Shown piece after piece: positions 52,173 through 59,594 of a stretch of DNA of 64,000 nt. Location of the stretch: NCBI GenBank assembly GCA_017436305.1, contig JAFSDJ010000087.1, positions 1-64,000 of the forward strand, given 5' to 3'. The DNA is from Lachnospiraceae bacterium (GTDB lineage: Bacteria; Bacillota; Clostridia; Lachnospirales; Lachnospiraceae). A program made the position numbers and the translations under genes. The notes under the pieces were generated by a model that was not told the DNA's origin, did no database searches, and saw only the letters and a program-made list of their open reading frames with translations. How positions within the stretch are numbered: the stretch's first letter is position 1; each line of letters begins with the position of its first letter.

Positions 52173-53414
52173 ATGAAAGAGGGCTTGTGGCATTACGGAA
52201 AAATCTGTTTGAACTTTTTAATTGCAATTCTTAGTATTGTAATTGTTGTATTTGTTGTTCCAAAGGTACTGATATTTTTTATTCCATTTGTAATTGGGTG
52301 GATTATTGCATGGGTGTCCAATCCTTTAATTGCATTTTTTGAAAAGAAAATGAAAATCAGGAGAAAAGCTGCCTCTGCAACGCTCATTGTTGTAGTAATT
52401 GCATTGGTGTTTCTGGCAATTTATGGCGTGGTTTACTATTTAATTCATGAATTGTCCGGTTTTTTAAACAGCTTACCGGAAACATGGTTATTAATACAGC
52501 AGACCTTTGATGAGGTAGGGAATAAAGCTTCCATTATTTATGAAAGGTTACCTTTGGAAATAAAACAGGGTGGAAAAGATTTTTTTGAATCCTTATCTAA
52601 CGGAATTGGAAATTTTATAAGTAGATTAAGCGAACCTACGGTAGATGCTGTTGGGAATTTTGCCAAAAATCTACCATCTGTGTTGGTAAGTATTATTATG
52701 TGTTTGTTATCCGCCTATTTCTTTATTGCTGAACGGGAAAGTGTTTTAGAGTTTATTAAAAAGATTACTCCTGCTTTTATTCAGAAAAAATGGAGCATTG
52801 TATATGACAGTCTGGCAAATGCAGTAGGGGGCTATGTTAAGGCTCAAGTTAAGATAGAAGCCAGAATTTATATTATTTTATTTGTAGGACTTTGGATTTT
52901 AAGAGTCAGATATTTTGCTTTAATTGCGTTGCTTATTGCTATTATTGATATTTTCCCTATTTTTGGAATGGGAGCAATATTAGTACCATGGGCAATCATA
53001 GAACTGTTTCAGAGTCACTATGCAACTGCCATAGGACTTATGGTGTTATGGTGTGTGGGAAATCTGGTAAGGCAGATTATACAGCCTAAAATAGTGGGAG
53101 ACTCTATGGGAATGTCTACTATCCCTACTTTATTTTTAATTTATATTGGATGGCGTTTTGGCGGTGTCATGGGGATGATTATTGCAGTTCCACTTGGTAT
53201 GTTGTTTGTAAATCTTGTAAAAGCCGGAGTATTTGATACCATAGTTGAAAGCTTAAATATTCTTGGAAAAGATATTGCAGCCTTTCGGGTTTATACAAAA
53301 AGAGACAGGGAATATTATAAACGTTATCTGGCTGGTGACGAAGAAGCAAAAAGAATTGTAGAAGAAGCCTTAAAAGAAGATAATAAGAAATCTGAGCAGG
53401 AAAGAGGGAAATAG
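52173..53414 (+). CDS. AI-2E family transporter-like membrane protein
   Basis: A 413-residue polytopic protein of the AI-2E/YtvI/PerM family: paired N-terminal helices ('IVIVVFVVPKVLIFFIPFVIGWIIAWVSNPLIAFFEKKMKIRRKAAS'), an extracytoplasmic middle section and the conserved C-terminal core ('GLWILRVRYFALIALLIAIIDIFPIFGMGAILVPWAIIELF', 'QPKIVGDSMGMSTIPTLFLIYIGWRFGGVMGMIIAVPLGMLFVNLVKAG'). Family members include ion antiporters and a sporulation protein (YtvI); the name AI-2E is historical. I preferred ATG 52173 over GTG 52164; both ribosome sites are weak. It is followed 4 bp on by a dehydrogenase gene. Confidence 0.88.
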   Translation: MKEGLWHYGKICLNFLIAILSIVIVVFVVPKVLIFFIPFVIGWIIAWVSNPLIAFFEKKMKIRRKAASATLIVVVIALVFLAIYGVVYYLIHELSGFLNSLPETWLLIQQTFDEVGNKASIIYERLPLEIKQGGKDFFESLSNGIGNFISRLSEPTVDAVGNFAKNLPSVLVSIIMCLLSAYFFIAERESVLEFIKKITPAFIQKKWSIVYDSLANAVGGYVKAQVKIEARIYIILFVGLWILRVRYFALIALLIAIIDIFPIFGMGAILVPWAIIELFQSHYATAIGLMVLWCVGNLVRQIIQPKIVGDSMGMSTIPTLFLIYIGWRFGGVMGMIIAVPLGMLFVNLVKAGVFDTIVESLNILGKDIAAFRVYTKRDREYYKRYLAGDEEAKRIVEEALKEDNKKSEQERGK

Positions 53415-53418
53415 GAAG

Positions 53419-54405
53419 ATGCAGGTAACAGTTTTTAGCTGTAGAGAATTTGACGAAAAGGAATTGTTTTTATCCTATGGAAAACAATATGGTCTTAAGC
53501 TTGTATTGTGTAACGAAGCTCCTTCTCTAGAAAATGTAGAATTAGTAACAGGAAGTGAATGCGTAGATATTTTAACGTCAAAAATTGACAGAAATCTTGC
53601 AAAAGCATTTGCTGACAGAGGGGTAAAATACTTAATTACCAGAACAATCGGTTATGACCATATTGATGTAAAGTCATGTAGAGAATTTGAAATTACCGTG
53701 GGAAATGCCCCATATGGGCCAAATGGAGTGGCTGATTATACCATTATGTTGCTCCTAATGAGCATCCGTAAGGCCAAAAGAATTATTGAGCGTACCAATA
53801 TTCAGGATTATACTCTTGCAGGAAATCTTGGAAAAGAATTAAAAGATTTAACAGTTGGCATAATAGGAACAGGACGGATAGGAAGAACGGTTATAAGCAA
53901 TCTGTCAGGATTTGGTTGCAAGATTTTAGCTTATGACTTATACCAGTCGGAGCAGGTAAAAGAAAAGGCCACATATGTATCTTTAGAGGAAATGTGGAAG
54001 GAAGCAGATGTGATTTCATTGCATACACCGTTAACAGAGGATAACTTTCATTTAATCAATGAAGATACTCTTTCGAAAATGAAATTCGGTGTGGTATTAA
54101 TTAATACGGCAAGAGGCGGTCTAATCGATTCAGAAGCCCTTATTTCGGCCATTGAAACAGGAAAGGTAGGGGCAGCCGGATTAGACGTTGTAGAGGACGA
54201 ATTTGGGCTTTATTATTATGACCATAAGTCAGATGTGTTAAATAACAGAGCACTTTCTGTTTTAAGAGGATTTCCAAATGTGACAGTTACTCATCACATG
54301 GCATTTTATACAGACAACTGTGTCAGAACGGTAGTAGAGGATTCCTTAAAAAGCTGTAAATGTTTTATGGAAGGAAAGGAAAATCCTTGGGAGATAAAAT
54401 CTTGA
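53419..54405 (+). CDS. D-2-hydroxyacid dehydrogenase (D-lactate dehydrogenase-like)
   Basis: A 328-residue NAD-dependent enzyme. It has the Rossmann motif 'VGIIGTGRIGRTV' (about residue 147), catalytic Arg in 'INTARGGLID', Glu in 'DVVEDE' and His in 'VTHHMAFYTD', in the order typical for D-lactate dehydrogenases and VanH-like proteins. It would interconvert pyruvate and D-lactate or a related pair. The 'NAPYGPNGVADYTIMLLL' segment is close to the D-LDH group. The gene is coupled to the AI-2E-like gene (4-bp gap), and its stop overlaps the truA start. Confidence 0.92.
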   Translation: MQVTVFSCREFDEKELFLSYGKQYGLKLVLCNEAPSLENVELVTGSECVDILTSKIDRNLAKAFADRGVKYLITRTIGYDHIDVKSCREFEITVGNAPYGPNGVADYTIMLLLMSIRKAKRIIERTNIQDYTLAGNLGKELKDLTVGIIGTGRIGRTVISNLSGFGCKILAYDLYQSEQVKEKATYVSLEEMWKEADVISLHTPLTEDNFHLINEDTLSKMKFGVVLINTARGGLIDSEALISAIETGKVGAAGLDVVEDEFGLYYYDHKSDVLNNRALSVLRGFPNVTVTHHMAFYTDNCVRTVVEDSLKSCKCFMEGKENPWEIKS

Positions 54406-55151
54406 AAAATTATAAATTAGTAATACAGTATGAAGGAACCAGATATAAGGGCTGGCAAAGACAGGATACAACAGACAATACCATACAGGGAAAATTTGAA
54501 CAGATTTTTTCTAAAATGGAAAATCGTAAGGTAGAAATTGCCGGTTCAGGAAGAACTGATGCAGGAGTTCATGCATTAGGGCAGGTAGCAAATGTTCATT
54601 TGGAAACTACAATGTCCCCAAAAGAAATCATGGATTATGTAAACCGATATTTACCGGAAGATATTGCAGTAATATCTGTGACAGAGGTGTCAGAAAGATT
54701 CCACAGTCGGTTAAACGCAAGAAAGAAAACTTATTTGTACCGGGTATTAAATACGGATGTTCCGAATGTATTTCACCGCAGATATGTGCATGTGGTGCCG
54801 GAAAAGCTGGATATTCAGGCTATGAGAAAAGGGGCGGACTATTTAAAGGGCTCTCATGATTTTAAAGCCTTTTGTACAAAGAAAAAGATGAAAAAAAGTA
54901 CTGTGCGTCACATTGACAGCATTGACATAAAAATGGTAGGTGAGGAAATACAGTTTCTGTATGTAGGAAATGGGTTTTTATACCATATGGTAAGGATTAT
55001 GACAGGTACCTTATTAGAAATTGGTCTTGGAAAGAGAAAGCCGGAGGAAATACTAGAGATTTTGGCCTCCTGCAAGCGGGAAAATGCCGGTGAACTTGTG
55101 CCGGGATGTGGTCTTACTTTAGTCAGTGTGGAATATGATGAAAGGGAATGA
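54402..55151 (+). CDS. truA: tRNA pseudouridine(38-40) synthase
   Basis: A 249-residue enzyme that makes pseudouridine in the tRNA anticodon stem. The catalytic Asp53 lies in 'GSGRTDAGVHALGQVANVH'; other TruA blocks are 'NYKLVIQYEGTRYKGWQRQ' and 'FLYHMVRIMTGTLLEIG'. TTG 54402 is chosen as start because it gives the standard N-terminus and GGGAG lies 8 bp upstream; an in-frame ATG 42 bp earlier adds 14 residues not seen in TruA proteins. The TTG overlaps the TGA of the dehydrogenase gene, so translation is coupled. Confidence 0.95.
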   Translation: MKNYKLVIQYEGTRYKGWQRQDTTDNTIQGKFEQIFSKMENRKVEIAGSGRTDAGVHALGQVANVHLETTMSPKEIMDYVNRYLPEDIAVISVTEVSERFHSRLNARKKTYLYRVLNTDVPNVFHRRYVHVVPEKLDIQAMRKGADYLKGSHDFKAFCTKKKMKKSTVRHIDSIDIKMVGEEIQFLYVGNGFLYHMVRIMTGTLLEIGLGKRKPEEILEILASCKRENAGELVPGCGLTLVSVEYDERE

Positions 55152-55645
55152 AAAGAGAAAAAACAATGAGGTATGCCATGAAAAAGAAAATATTAATTGC
55201 GGCATTTATAGGCTATATCCTCTTATTAATGAGATTAATTATTTTTAAATATCCGGTGCCCATACTTCGGGGGATTATGGATGAATGGGATGTAGATATG
55301 GTAAAAAGGGGTGTTTATACTGCAAATCTTGTGCCCTTTAAAACAATAAAAATGTATATCAAATATTATCATACCATAAATGGATTTGATAATCTGTTTG
55401 GAAATATTCTGGCATTTGTTCCTTTTGGAATCTTTGTTCCAGCCATATTTTCTAAAATGAGCAAAAGTTGGTTTGTCCTTCTTCATTCATTTTGGCTTTC
55501 CTTATGTATAGAGCTGTTTCAGTTAGTGACGCATTTTGGGGAGTTTGATGTGGATGATATACTGCTAAATTGCTTTGGAGCAATATTAGGTTATTTGGTG
55601 TTTCGAATTTTTAAGTGGATGATTTGTTCGTGGAAGAGCTGCTAA
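55148..55645 (+). CDS. VanZ-like family membrane protein
   Basis: A 165-residue protein with about four hydrophobic segments and the VanZ-like pattern: 'NLVPFKTI', 'NLFGNILAFVPFGIFVPAIF', 'ELFQLVTHFGEFDVDDILLNCFGAILGYLVFRI'. The namesake confers low-level teicoplanin resistance in vanA operons; most homologues have unknown function in the envelope. It overlaps truA by 4 bp (ATGA). It is the last chromosomal gene before the integrated element. Confidence 0.88.
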   Translation: MKREKTMRYAMKKKILIAAFIGYILLLMRLIIFKYPVPILRGIMDEWDVDMVKRGVYTANLVPFKTIKMYIKYYHTINGFDNLFGNILAFVPFGIFVPAIFSKMSKSWFVLLHSFWLSLCIELFQLVTHFGEFDVDDILLNCFGAILGYLVFRIFKWMICSWKSC

Positions 55646-55766
55646 GAAAAAGTTTATTAGGAGAAGAGTTCACATAAAAAACACATTCTGAACAATTTTT
55701 AAACACAAATGATCTGTATATTATAATTGTATAATATGTTTCATATTATTTTCCTTTTAATTGAGG

Positions 55767-55790
55767 CGGCACCCTTTACGGGTGTCGTTT
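55767..55790 (+). terminator. Terminator near the mobile-element boundary
   Basis: CGGCACCC pairs with GGGTGTCG around TTTAC, then TTTCGTGTTT. It lies between the VanZ-like gene and the integrase, in the 237-bp region where the element's attachment site is expected. I found no duplicated tRNA end here, so the site appears to be intergenic. Confidence 0.65.
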
Positions 55791-55882
55791 CGTGTTTATG
55801 GGTGAAAGTGGCTTAAATACTGGATATTTTAGAAAATTTACTTATAATCCCCAAAACGATAAATTGATATAAAAATGAAACA

Positions 55883-56980
55883 TTATACCGTTTTTTGAGA
55901 CGGTAAGGAACAAATAAGTAACAAATTTTCTTCAACAAAATCGTCAAATAGTTTAATTGCTTTCATTAAATCGTCATAGTCTGTGTCTGTATAAACCTTG
56001 TCTGTAAAGTCTTTAATTGAATGTCCAAGCATGCGCTTTCTGGTAAGTTCATCAACACCACATTTTTTGCACCATGTTGCAAATGTATGTCGGCAGTCAT
56101 GAGGTGTATTCTCATAATTATTTACCTTTCGGAATTCATTGAAGTAGTATTTGTAAAAGCTTCCTTCGGAAATAGGTTTTCCGGTCCTTGTTTCCAAAAC
56201 AAAGTTTTTATCTCCATAAAGCTCATAGAGTAACCTGGATATATGTTTTGAGATTGGAACATAGCGAATACCGGATTTCGTTTTGGATTTTACTACATGG
56301 ATTAATCGCTTCTTAAAGTCAACATTTACCCTGTTAAGATTGAACAGCTCATCAATCCTTAGTCCTGTGAAAGTCATTACAATAAAAATTTTCGCACAGA
56401 TACTATCAGACTGAAAAAAAGATTTCACAGTATCAATGTCAAGAGCCATTGGGGGCTTTCGTCTTTGAGTAGGTGCATCACTTGCAACCTCTATAAATTT
56501 AGAATAATCTTTTTGAACAATATCGTGCTTAAGAGCTTCAGCATATAACTGGGAGAGAAAGATTTTCATGCTGTTTTTTTGAGGTTGTGTCGGGCAGCAG
56601 GCATCAATAAAGCTTTGGAGTGTTATAGCTGTTTCATTTCGTGGAATACGTCTGTCAAATCTTAAAGCCTTCAGTTTATTCCACTGGCTTCTATAATTGT
56701 TAAAGGTTCCGGTGGATATTTTTTTCTTTGCCTTTTCTTCCCATAGCAAGTAAACACCTTCCCAAGTCATTTTGGCATGATCCAGATTGTAGGGATTGGC
56801 ATTGTACTTGGCAAGAGCCAGATTAGCTTCTTTTTGAGTAGGATAGTAGCCCAATGGTGTTTGAATCTGCCTTGCCTTGCCGTTTACAATTTTATAGCCG
56901 GTAGTGACAAGAACTGCATAGGGGTTACGTCTTTTCCCTGATAGTTTTTTTACGGTGCCATATCCGTTTGCGTTTTTCAT
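55883..56980 (-). CDS. Tyrosine integrase of the mobile element
   Basis: A 366-residue tyrosine recombinase. An N-terminal AP2-like arm-binding region ('GYGTVKKLSGKRRNPYAVLVTTGY', about 6-60) and a SAM-like core-binding domain (about 70-165) precede the catalytic domain with Arg208 ('TGLRIDEL'), His294 and Arg297 ('HDCRHTFA'), His320 ('MLGHS') and nucleophile Tyr330. ATG 56980 is the start because AAGGAGG lies 8 bp upstream; a longer reading frame adds 18 residues without a site. It points outward toward the presumed attachment site, as in many ICEs and prophages. It closely resembles integrases of Firmicute ICEs such as the Tn916 type in architecture. Confidence 0.95.
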   Translation of the reverse strand: MKNANGYGTVKKLSGKRRNPYAVLVTTGYKIVNGKARQIQTPLGYYPTQKEANLALAKYNANPYNLDHAKMTWEGVYLLWEEKAKKKISTGTFNNYRSQWNKLKALRFDRRIPRNETAITLQSFIDACCPTQPQKNSMKIFLSQLYAEALKHDIVQKDYSKFIEVASDAPTQRRKPPMALDIDTVKSFFQSDSICAKIFIVMTFTGLRIDELFNLNRVNVDFKKRLIHVVKSKTKSGIRYVPISKHISRLLYELYGDKNFVLETRTGKPISEGSFYKYYFNEFRKVNNYENTPHDCRHTFATWCKKCGVDELTRKRMLGHSIKDFTDKVYTDTDYDDLMKAIKLFDDFVEENLLLICSLPSQKTV

Positions 56981-57028
56981 AGTATCATCCTCCTTCATAG
57001 TAAAAATGGGTATAAAAATGCCCGGTAC

Positions 57029-57141
57029 TTGCAAATATACCGGGAGAATGATACAATCTACTTGTTGAGGGCAGTTGTATCATTTTGGTATATCTGCATT
57101 GCCGTCCCGGTGTTGGTAGCACTGGGGCGGTGTTTTTTTAA
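57029..57141 (+). ncRNA. Candidate small RNA with strong terminator, divergent from the integrase
   Basis: A promoter-like TTGCAA (57029-57034), 17 bp, TACAAT (57052-57057) is followed by an 11-bp GC-rich hairpin (CCGTCCCGGTG with CACTGGGGCGG, two G-U pairs) and T7 at 57133-57139. The region between also contains the 10-bp inverted repeat AATGATACAA/TTGTATCATT (57047-57084) next to the integrase ribosome site. No convincing protein gene is encoded. It may be a small RNA or the divergent control region of the integrase. Confidence 0.45.
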
Positions 57142-57148
57142 AGCTAAT

Positions 57149-57177
57149 TTGACATTTCGCAGTGTTTTTCATATAAT
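57149..57177 (+). promoter_or_regulatory. Consensus promoter of the antisense (antitoxin) RNA
   Basis: TTGACA (57149-57154), a 17-bp spacer and TATAAT (57172-57177): a perfect SigA promoter pointing at the toxin gene's 3' end. Confidence 0.85.
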
Positions 57178-57183
57178 ATACTT

Positions 57184-57288
57184 AACAGGACAGCCGGAAG
57201 GTGAGTGCACTTCACCCGTCCCGGCGAAATAACAACATTAAGAAATAGTCGTCAGCTTACCAGGGCAGGACGGCTATTTCTTATTTTT
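57184..57288 (+). ncRNA. Predicted type I antitoxin RNA
   Basis: A transcript from the consensus promoter to the hairpin at 57240-57282 (AAGAAATAGTCGTC with GACGGCTATTTCTT, then a T-tract). Length is about 105 nt. It is convergent with and complementary to the 3' end of the toxin mRNA. It also contains CTTCACCC (57210-57217), a near-copy of CTCCACCC (57361-57368) that complements the toxin's ribosome site (GGGUGGAG, seven Watson-Crick pairs and one G-U). This is the layout of the par/Fst and TxpA/RatA systems. Confidence 0.7.
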
Positions 57289-57357
57289 CACATTTAGAAT
57301 GGAGACTATCAACATTGCAGTTGTTAATATAATCATAAATTCTTCATATGTACTCAT
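57274..57357 (-). CDS. Putative holin-like type I toxin
   Basis: A 27-residue peptide starting MSTYEEFMII and ending in SILNVKNKK: a single hydrophobic helix with a charged tail, the pattern of the Firmicute putative holin-like toxins and of Fst/TxpA-type toxins. ATG 57357 is preceded by GGGTGGAG 6 bp upstream. The stop lies inside the shared bidirectional terminator hairpin. A minus-strand TATAAT (57427-57432) could serve its promoter, though the -35 box is poor. It would depolarise or damage the membrane unless repressed by the convergent RNA. Such loci stabilise mobile elements. Confidence 0.75.
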   Translation of the reverse strand: MSTYEEFMIILTTAMLIVSILNVKNKK

Positions 57358-57474
57358 AAGCTCCACCCCCTTCCAACAGGCTAGGAACGGATGGAGAGCA
57401 CGTCCCCCGGCTATCCGGGTATGTATATTATATTGTCAGTGTGCGAAAATTGGGAAACCAAACCTTATTAGTTG

Positions 57475-58098
57475 CTATTCAATAAATACAGCTGGTGAAC
57501 TATCTAACATAACAGAACAACTCCCGGTTTCCCTGTTTAAAATTTCATAATATCCTGTAACATCATTAATGTAAAATGACACACCGCTTCCAACAAAATC
57601 AATTTTCTCGTAAATCTCAGATTGAATTGTGTCATCCATTATTGTTGGGTCATATATTTTAATGGTTAATCTCAATACTTTTTGTAATTCTTCATATGAG
57701 TCTGCAAGGACATAAATTCTAAAGCCATGTGAATATTGTATTAAGTCCATACTGACATTCTCGCCTGCAATACCGTGTTTTGCGATAGCATCGTTGTATG
57801 CATATGTTCTAAATTCTGTTCTGTAATAGCCGCTTGACTTATCCTGAATATCAATGTCAATTAAATCAGTAATAGGAGATTCTGCATTTTCATTATATAA
57901 TTCTACAAATTTATCTACGGCACTAACATCTTCTATATCTTCTTCAGATGTCGGCTCGCTCTCTTTATCTTCTTTTTGAGGTTCAGCAACTAGTTCTTCA
58001 GATATCAATTTATCAGTACTTCGTGACGATGTACTTGAACTGCAGCCAGTAAATACTGACATAGAAACTAGTGCTAATAAAACAAGTTTTCTCTTCAT
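57475..58098 (-). CDS. Putative lipoprotein of the mobile element
   Basis: A 207-residue protein with a lipoprotein signal (lipobox FTGC, Cys19), a Ser-rich then Asp/Glu-rich linker (about 20-60), and a globular region that I do not recognise ('FRTYAYNDAIAKHGIAGENVSMDLIQYSHGFRIYVLADSYEEL'). AAAGG precedes the start. It lies directly downstream of the repressor gene on the same strand, so it is probably expressed in the integrated state. Lipoproteins in this place in temperate elements sometimes exclude related elements at the cell surface, which is only a suggestion here. Confidence 0.7.
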   Translation of the reverse strand: MKRKLVLLALVSMSVFTGCSSSTSSRSTDKLISEELVAEPQKEDKESEPTSEEDIEDVSAVDKFVELYNENAESPITDLIDIDIQDKSSGYYRTEFRTYAYNDAIAKHGIAGENVSMDLIQYSHGFRIYVLADSYEELQKVLRLTIKIYDPTIMDDTIQSEIYEKIDFVGSGVSFYINDVTGYYEILNRETGSCSVMLDSSPAVFIE

Positions 58099-58123
58099 AT
58101 TAAGTACCTTTCTTTTCGTATGG

Positions 58124-58762
58124 TTATATTTTTCCTCTTAATTCTATCACTTTTCCAATAATTTTAACTGGCTTGTCTATAATATCTTGGTTGGAGAACA
58201 TCATAGGTTCGTATTTTGAATTGAGGGAGAGAAGCTGAATGCCACCAGCGTATTTCATAAGTCGTTTGCAAGTAGCATCATTTCCATTTACCATAGCAAT
58301 CACAATATCACCACTTTCAGCATCGTCCTGTTGGCGAACAATAACGACATCTCCTTCATACATTCGAGGCTCCATGCTGTCACCATGTATTTTAAGTCCA
58401 AAAAACTCTCCGGATTTTGCCAATTCCTCAGAGATTTCTTCCGTATCTATAATGTCCGTGACGGCTTCGATTGGAATACCGGCAGCCACGCGCCCCAAAA
58501 CATTAATAACTACCCCCTTTTTCGTTTTTTTACCAGCTAAGAAAGTTTTATCATCCAAGAGGTCTGATTTGCCAATTTTAAAATAATCAGCAATTTTTTG
58601 TATCTTTCCTGCACTGGGAATTATTTTACCAACACACCATGTATTAAAAGTAGTAGGATTATAGCCTAAAGCCTTTGCTACGTCTTTTTGTTGCATCCCA
58701 CTTTGCAAAATATAGTAATTAAGATTCTTAGAAAAAATTTTTTTTTGTTCTTCGTCGGTCAT
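58124..58762 (-). CDS. CI-type repressor (XRE HTH with S24 LexA-like peptidase)
   Basis: A 212-residue repressor. The HTH is at about 13-65 ('LNYYILQSGMQQKDVAKALGYNPTTFNTWCVGKIIPSAGKIQKIADYF'), followed by a LexA-type self-cleavage domain with the scissile Ala94-Gly95 ('RVAAGIP'), Ser129 in 'GDSMEP' and Lys166 in 'ATCKRL'. The Ser-Lys spacing of 37 equals that of LexA. ATG 58762 behind GGGAGG is preferred to an upstream in-frame ATG. It should keep the element quiescent and be inactivated during SOS. Its operators are the palindromes at 58850 and 59121. Confidence 0.93.
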   Translation of the reverse strand: MTDEEQKKIFSKNLNYYILQSGMQQKDVAKALGYNPTTFNTWCVGKIIPSAGKIQKIADYFKIGKSDLLDDKTFLAGKKTKKGVVINVLGRVAAGIPIEAVTDIIDTEEISEELAKSGEFFGLKIHGDSMEPRMYEGDVVIVRQQDDAESGDIVIAMVNGNDATCKRLMKYAGGIQLLSLNSKYEPMMFSNQDIIDKPVKIIGKVIELRGKI

Positions 58763-58786
58763 TAAAACACCTCCCTTGATAATTGG

Positions 58787-58815
58787 ATTATATAATAAAA
58801 GTGGATAAAATTCAA
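58787..58815 (-). promoter_or_regulatory. Repressor promoter
   Basis: Minus strand: TTGAAT (58810-58815), a 17-bp spacer and TATAAT (58787-58792). A half-operator (AATCCTA, 58820-58826) lies just behind its -35 box. Confidence 0.75.
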
Positions 58816-58844
58816 CATAAATCCTAAAAAATTCAATTTCCATA

Positions 58845-58873
58845 TTGACAATCCTAAAAAATAGGATTAGAAT
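58845..58873 (+). promoter_or_regulatory. Early (cro) promoter with embedded operator
   Basis: TTGACA (58845-58850), a 17-bp spacer and TAGAAT (58868-58873). The spacer is entirely occupied by the repressor palindrome. Confidence 0.85.
58850..58868. promoter_or_regulatory. Repressor operator O1 (AATCCTA-N5-TAGGATT)
   Basis: A perfect 7-bp-arm palindrome AATCCTAAAAAATAGGATT with an A-rich 5-bp centre, inside the early promoter. Bound repressor would block polymerase. Confidence 0.88.
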
Positions 58874-58912
58874 GCAAATAAATAAAAATGAAAGGAGAAG
58901 ATAAAAAACAAA

Positions 58913-59128
58913 ATGAACTTAATAGAAAAACCCAAAATTTCTTTAGCGGCAGCAAGAACAAATGCACAATTAAAACAAAAGGAAATGGCTGATTTACTAG
59001 GAGTAGATGTATCTACAATTATAAACTGGGAAAAGGGAAAGTCAGAACCGAGTGCAAGCCAATTGAGAAAAATTAGTGAAATTTCAGGCATACCCATGGA
59101 TTTTATTTTTGTGCAAGAACAATCCTAA
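58913..59128 (+). CDS. Cro-like XRE-family regulator
   Basis: A 71-residue protein that is almost wholly one HTH_3 domain ('ISLAAARTNAQLKQKEMADLLGVDVSTIINWEKGKSEPSASQLRKISEISGIPMDFI'). Divergent from the CI-type repressor and driven by the operator-containing promoter, it takes the Cro position of a lysogeny-type switch. The only good ribosome site (AAAGGAG) lies 15 bp before the ATG, longer than usual, so translation may be modest. A second operator copy follows its stop codon. Confidence 0.88.
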   Translation: MNLIEKPKISLAAARTNAQLKQKEMADLLGVDVSTIINWEKGKSEPSASQLRKISEISGIPMDFIFVQEQS

Positions 59129-59139
59129 AAAATAGGATT
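59121..59139. promoter_or_regulatory. Repressor operator O2
   Basis: An exact second copy of AATCCTAAAAAATAGGATT, overlapping the last bases of the cro-like gene. The flanking hexamers are poor promoter boxes (AGAACA, TAAGGA), so it may act as a distal operator or as a road block. Confidence 0.85.
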
Positions 59140-59177
59140 AAGGATACAAAAAATGAAATGAGAGGTGATTATAGAAG

Positions 59178-59405
59178 ATGTTTTTAGATTTTATGTAATT
59201 AAAAAAATACATTGATAAATCTGGATTGAAGCAGAAAGCTATAGCGGAGAAATCCGGAATTCCAGAGGTTCAATTATGCTTGATCCTTCAGGGAAAAAGA
59301 AAATGTGAGGTTGGAGAATACGCGAGCATTTGCGAAGCACTAGGGGTCAAGGTTGATAGGTTTATCAAAAAAAAGTCAAGATTACCGGAGAAAACAGAAG
59401 ACTAG
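59178..59405 (+). pseudogene. HTH regulator gene interrupted by a nonsense codon
   Basis: From ATG 59178 the frame reads six codons (MFLDFM), a TAA at 59196-59198, and then 68 open codons to TAG 59403. The part after the stop is a clear helix-turn-helix ('IDKSGLKQKAIAEKSGIPEVQLCLILQGKRKCEVGEYASICEALGV'). A GAGAGGTG site precedes the ATG. The gene is a small XRE regulator inactivated by one point change, unless translation re-initiates at a downstream TTG or ATT codon. Its place after cro fits an early regulatory gene. Confidence 0.65.
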
Positions 59406-59441
59406 AATAATTACTTATTTTGAAATGATAAATGCAAGAAA

Positions 59442-59464
59442 CGACACCGTCAATGACGATGCCG
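59442..59464 (-). terminator. Terminator-like hairpin of the minus-strand mini-gene
   Basis: On the minus strand CGGCATCGTC pairs with GACGGTGTCG (two G-U pairs), followed by TTTCTTG. It ends the unit 22 bp after the 35-residue frame. Confidence 0.55.
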
Positions 59465-59486
59465 CTTCAGGTTTTGAGGAGTTGCC

Positions 59487-59594
59487 TTATTCAGACAACA
59501 ATTTGTCGATTATTTCGCATAATGCATAAACATTTACTAATAAGTCGACTAAATCGCCGATTAAGGCAAAAATCTCCAAAGATGTCCTTTGCAT
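59487..59594 (-). CDS. 35-residue acidic amphipathic mini-protein of unknown function
   Basis: A minus-strand frame starting MQRTSLEIFALIGDLVDLLV and ending in CEIIDKLLSE, with a very strong ribosome site (GGAAGGAGG, 4 bp before ATG 59594). A minus-strand TTGACA (59688-59693) and TATATT (59667-59672) at 15-bp spacing could drive it, with a leader hairpin near 59615-59630. A terminator-like hairpin follows. The peptide looks like a single amphipathic helix. It is opposite to the early operon and matches no family I know; a toxin or a regulator peptide are possibilities. Confidence 0.55.
   Translation of the reverse strand: MQRTSLEIFALIGDLVDLLVNVYALCEIIDKLLSE

Noticed and set aside
57029-57232. 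A 67-codon plus-strand frame over the integrase leader.
   Set aside because: It spans a strong terminator and the antitoxin promoter and has no ribosome site; noncoding RNA explains the region better.
57299-57550. An 83-codon plus-strand frame across the toxin gene.
   Set aside because: It is the antisense of the toxin and of the lipoprotein's 3' end. The minus-strand toxin has the ribosome site and family pattern.
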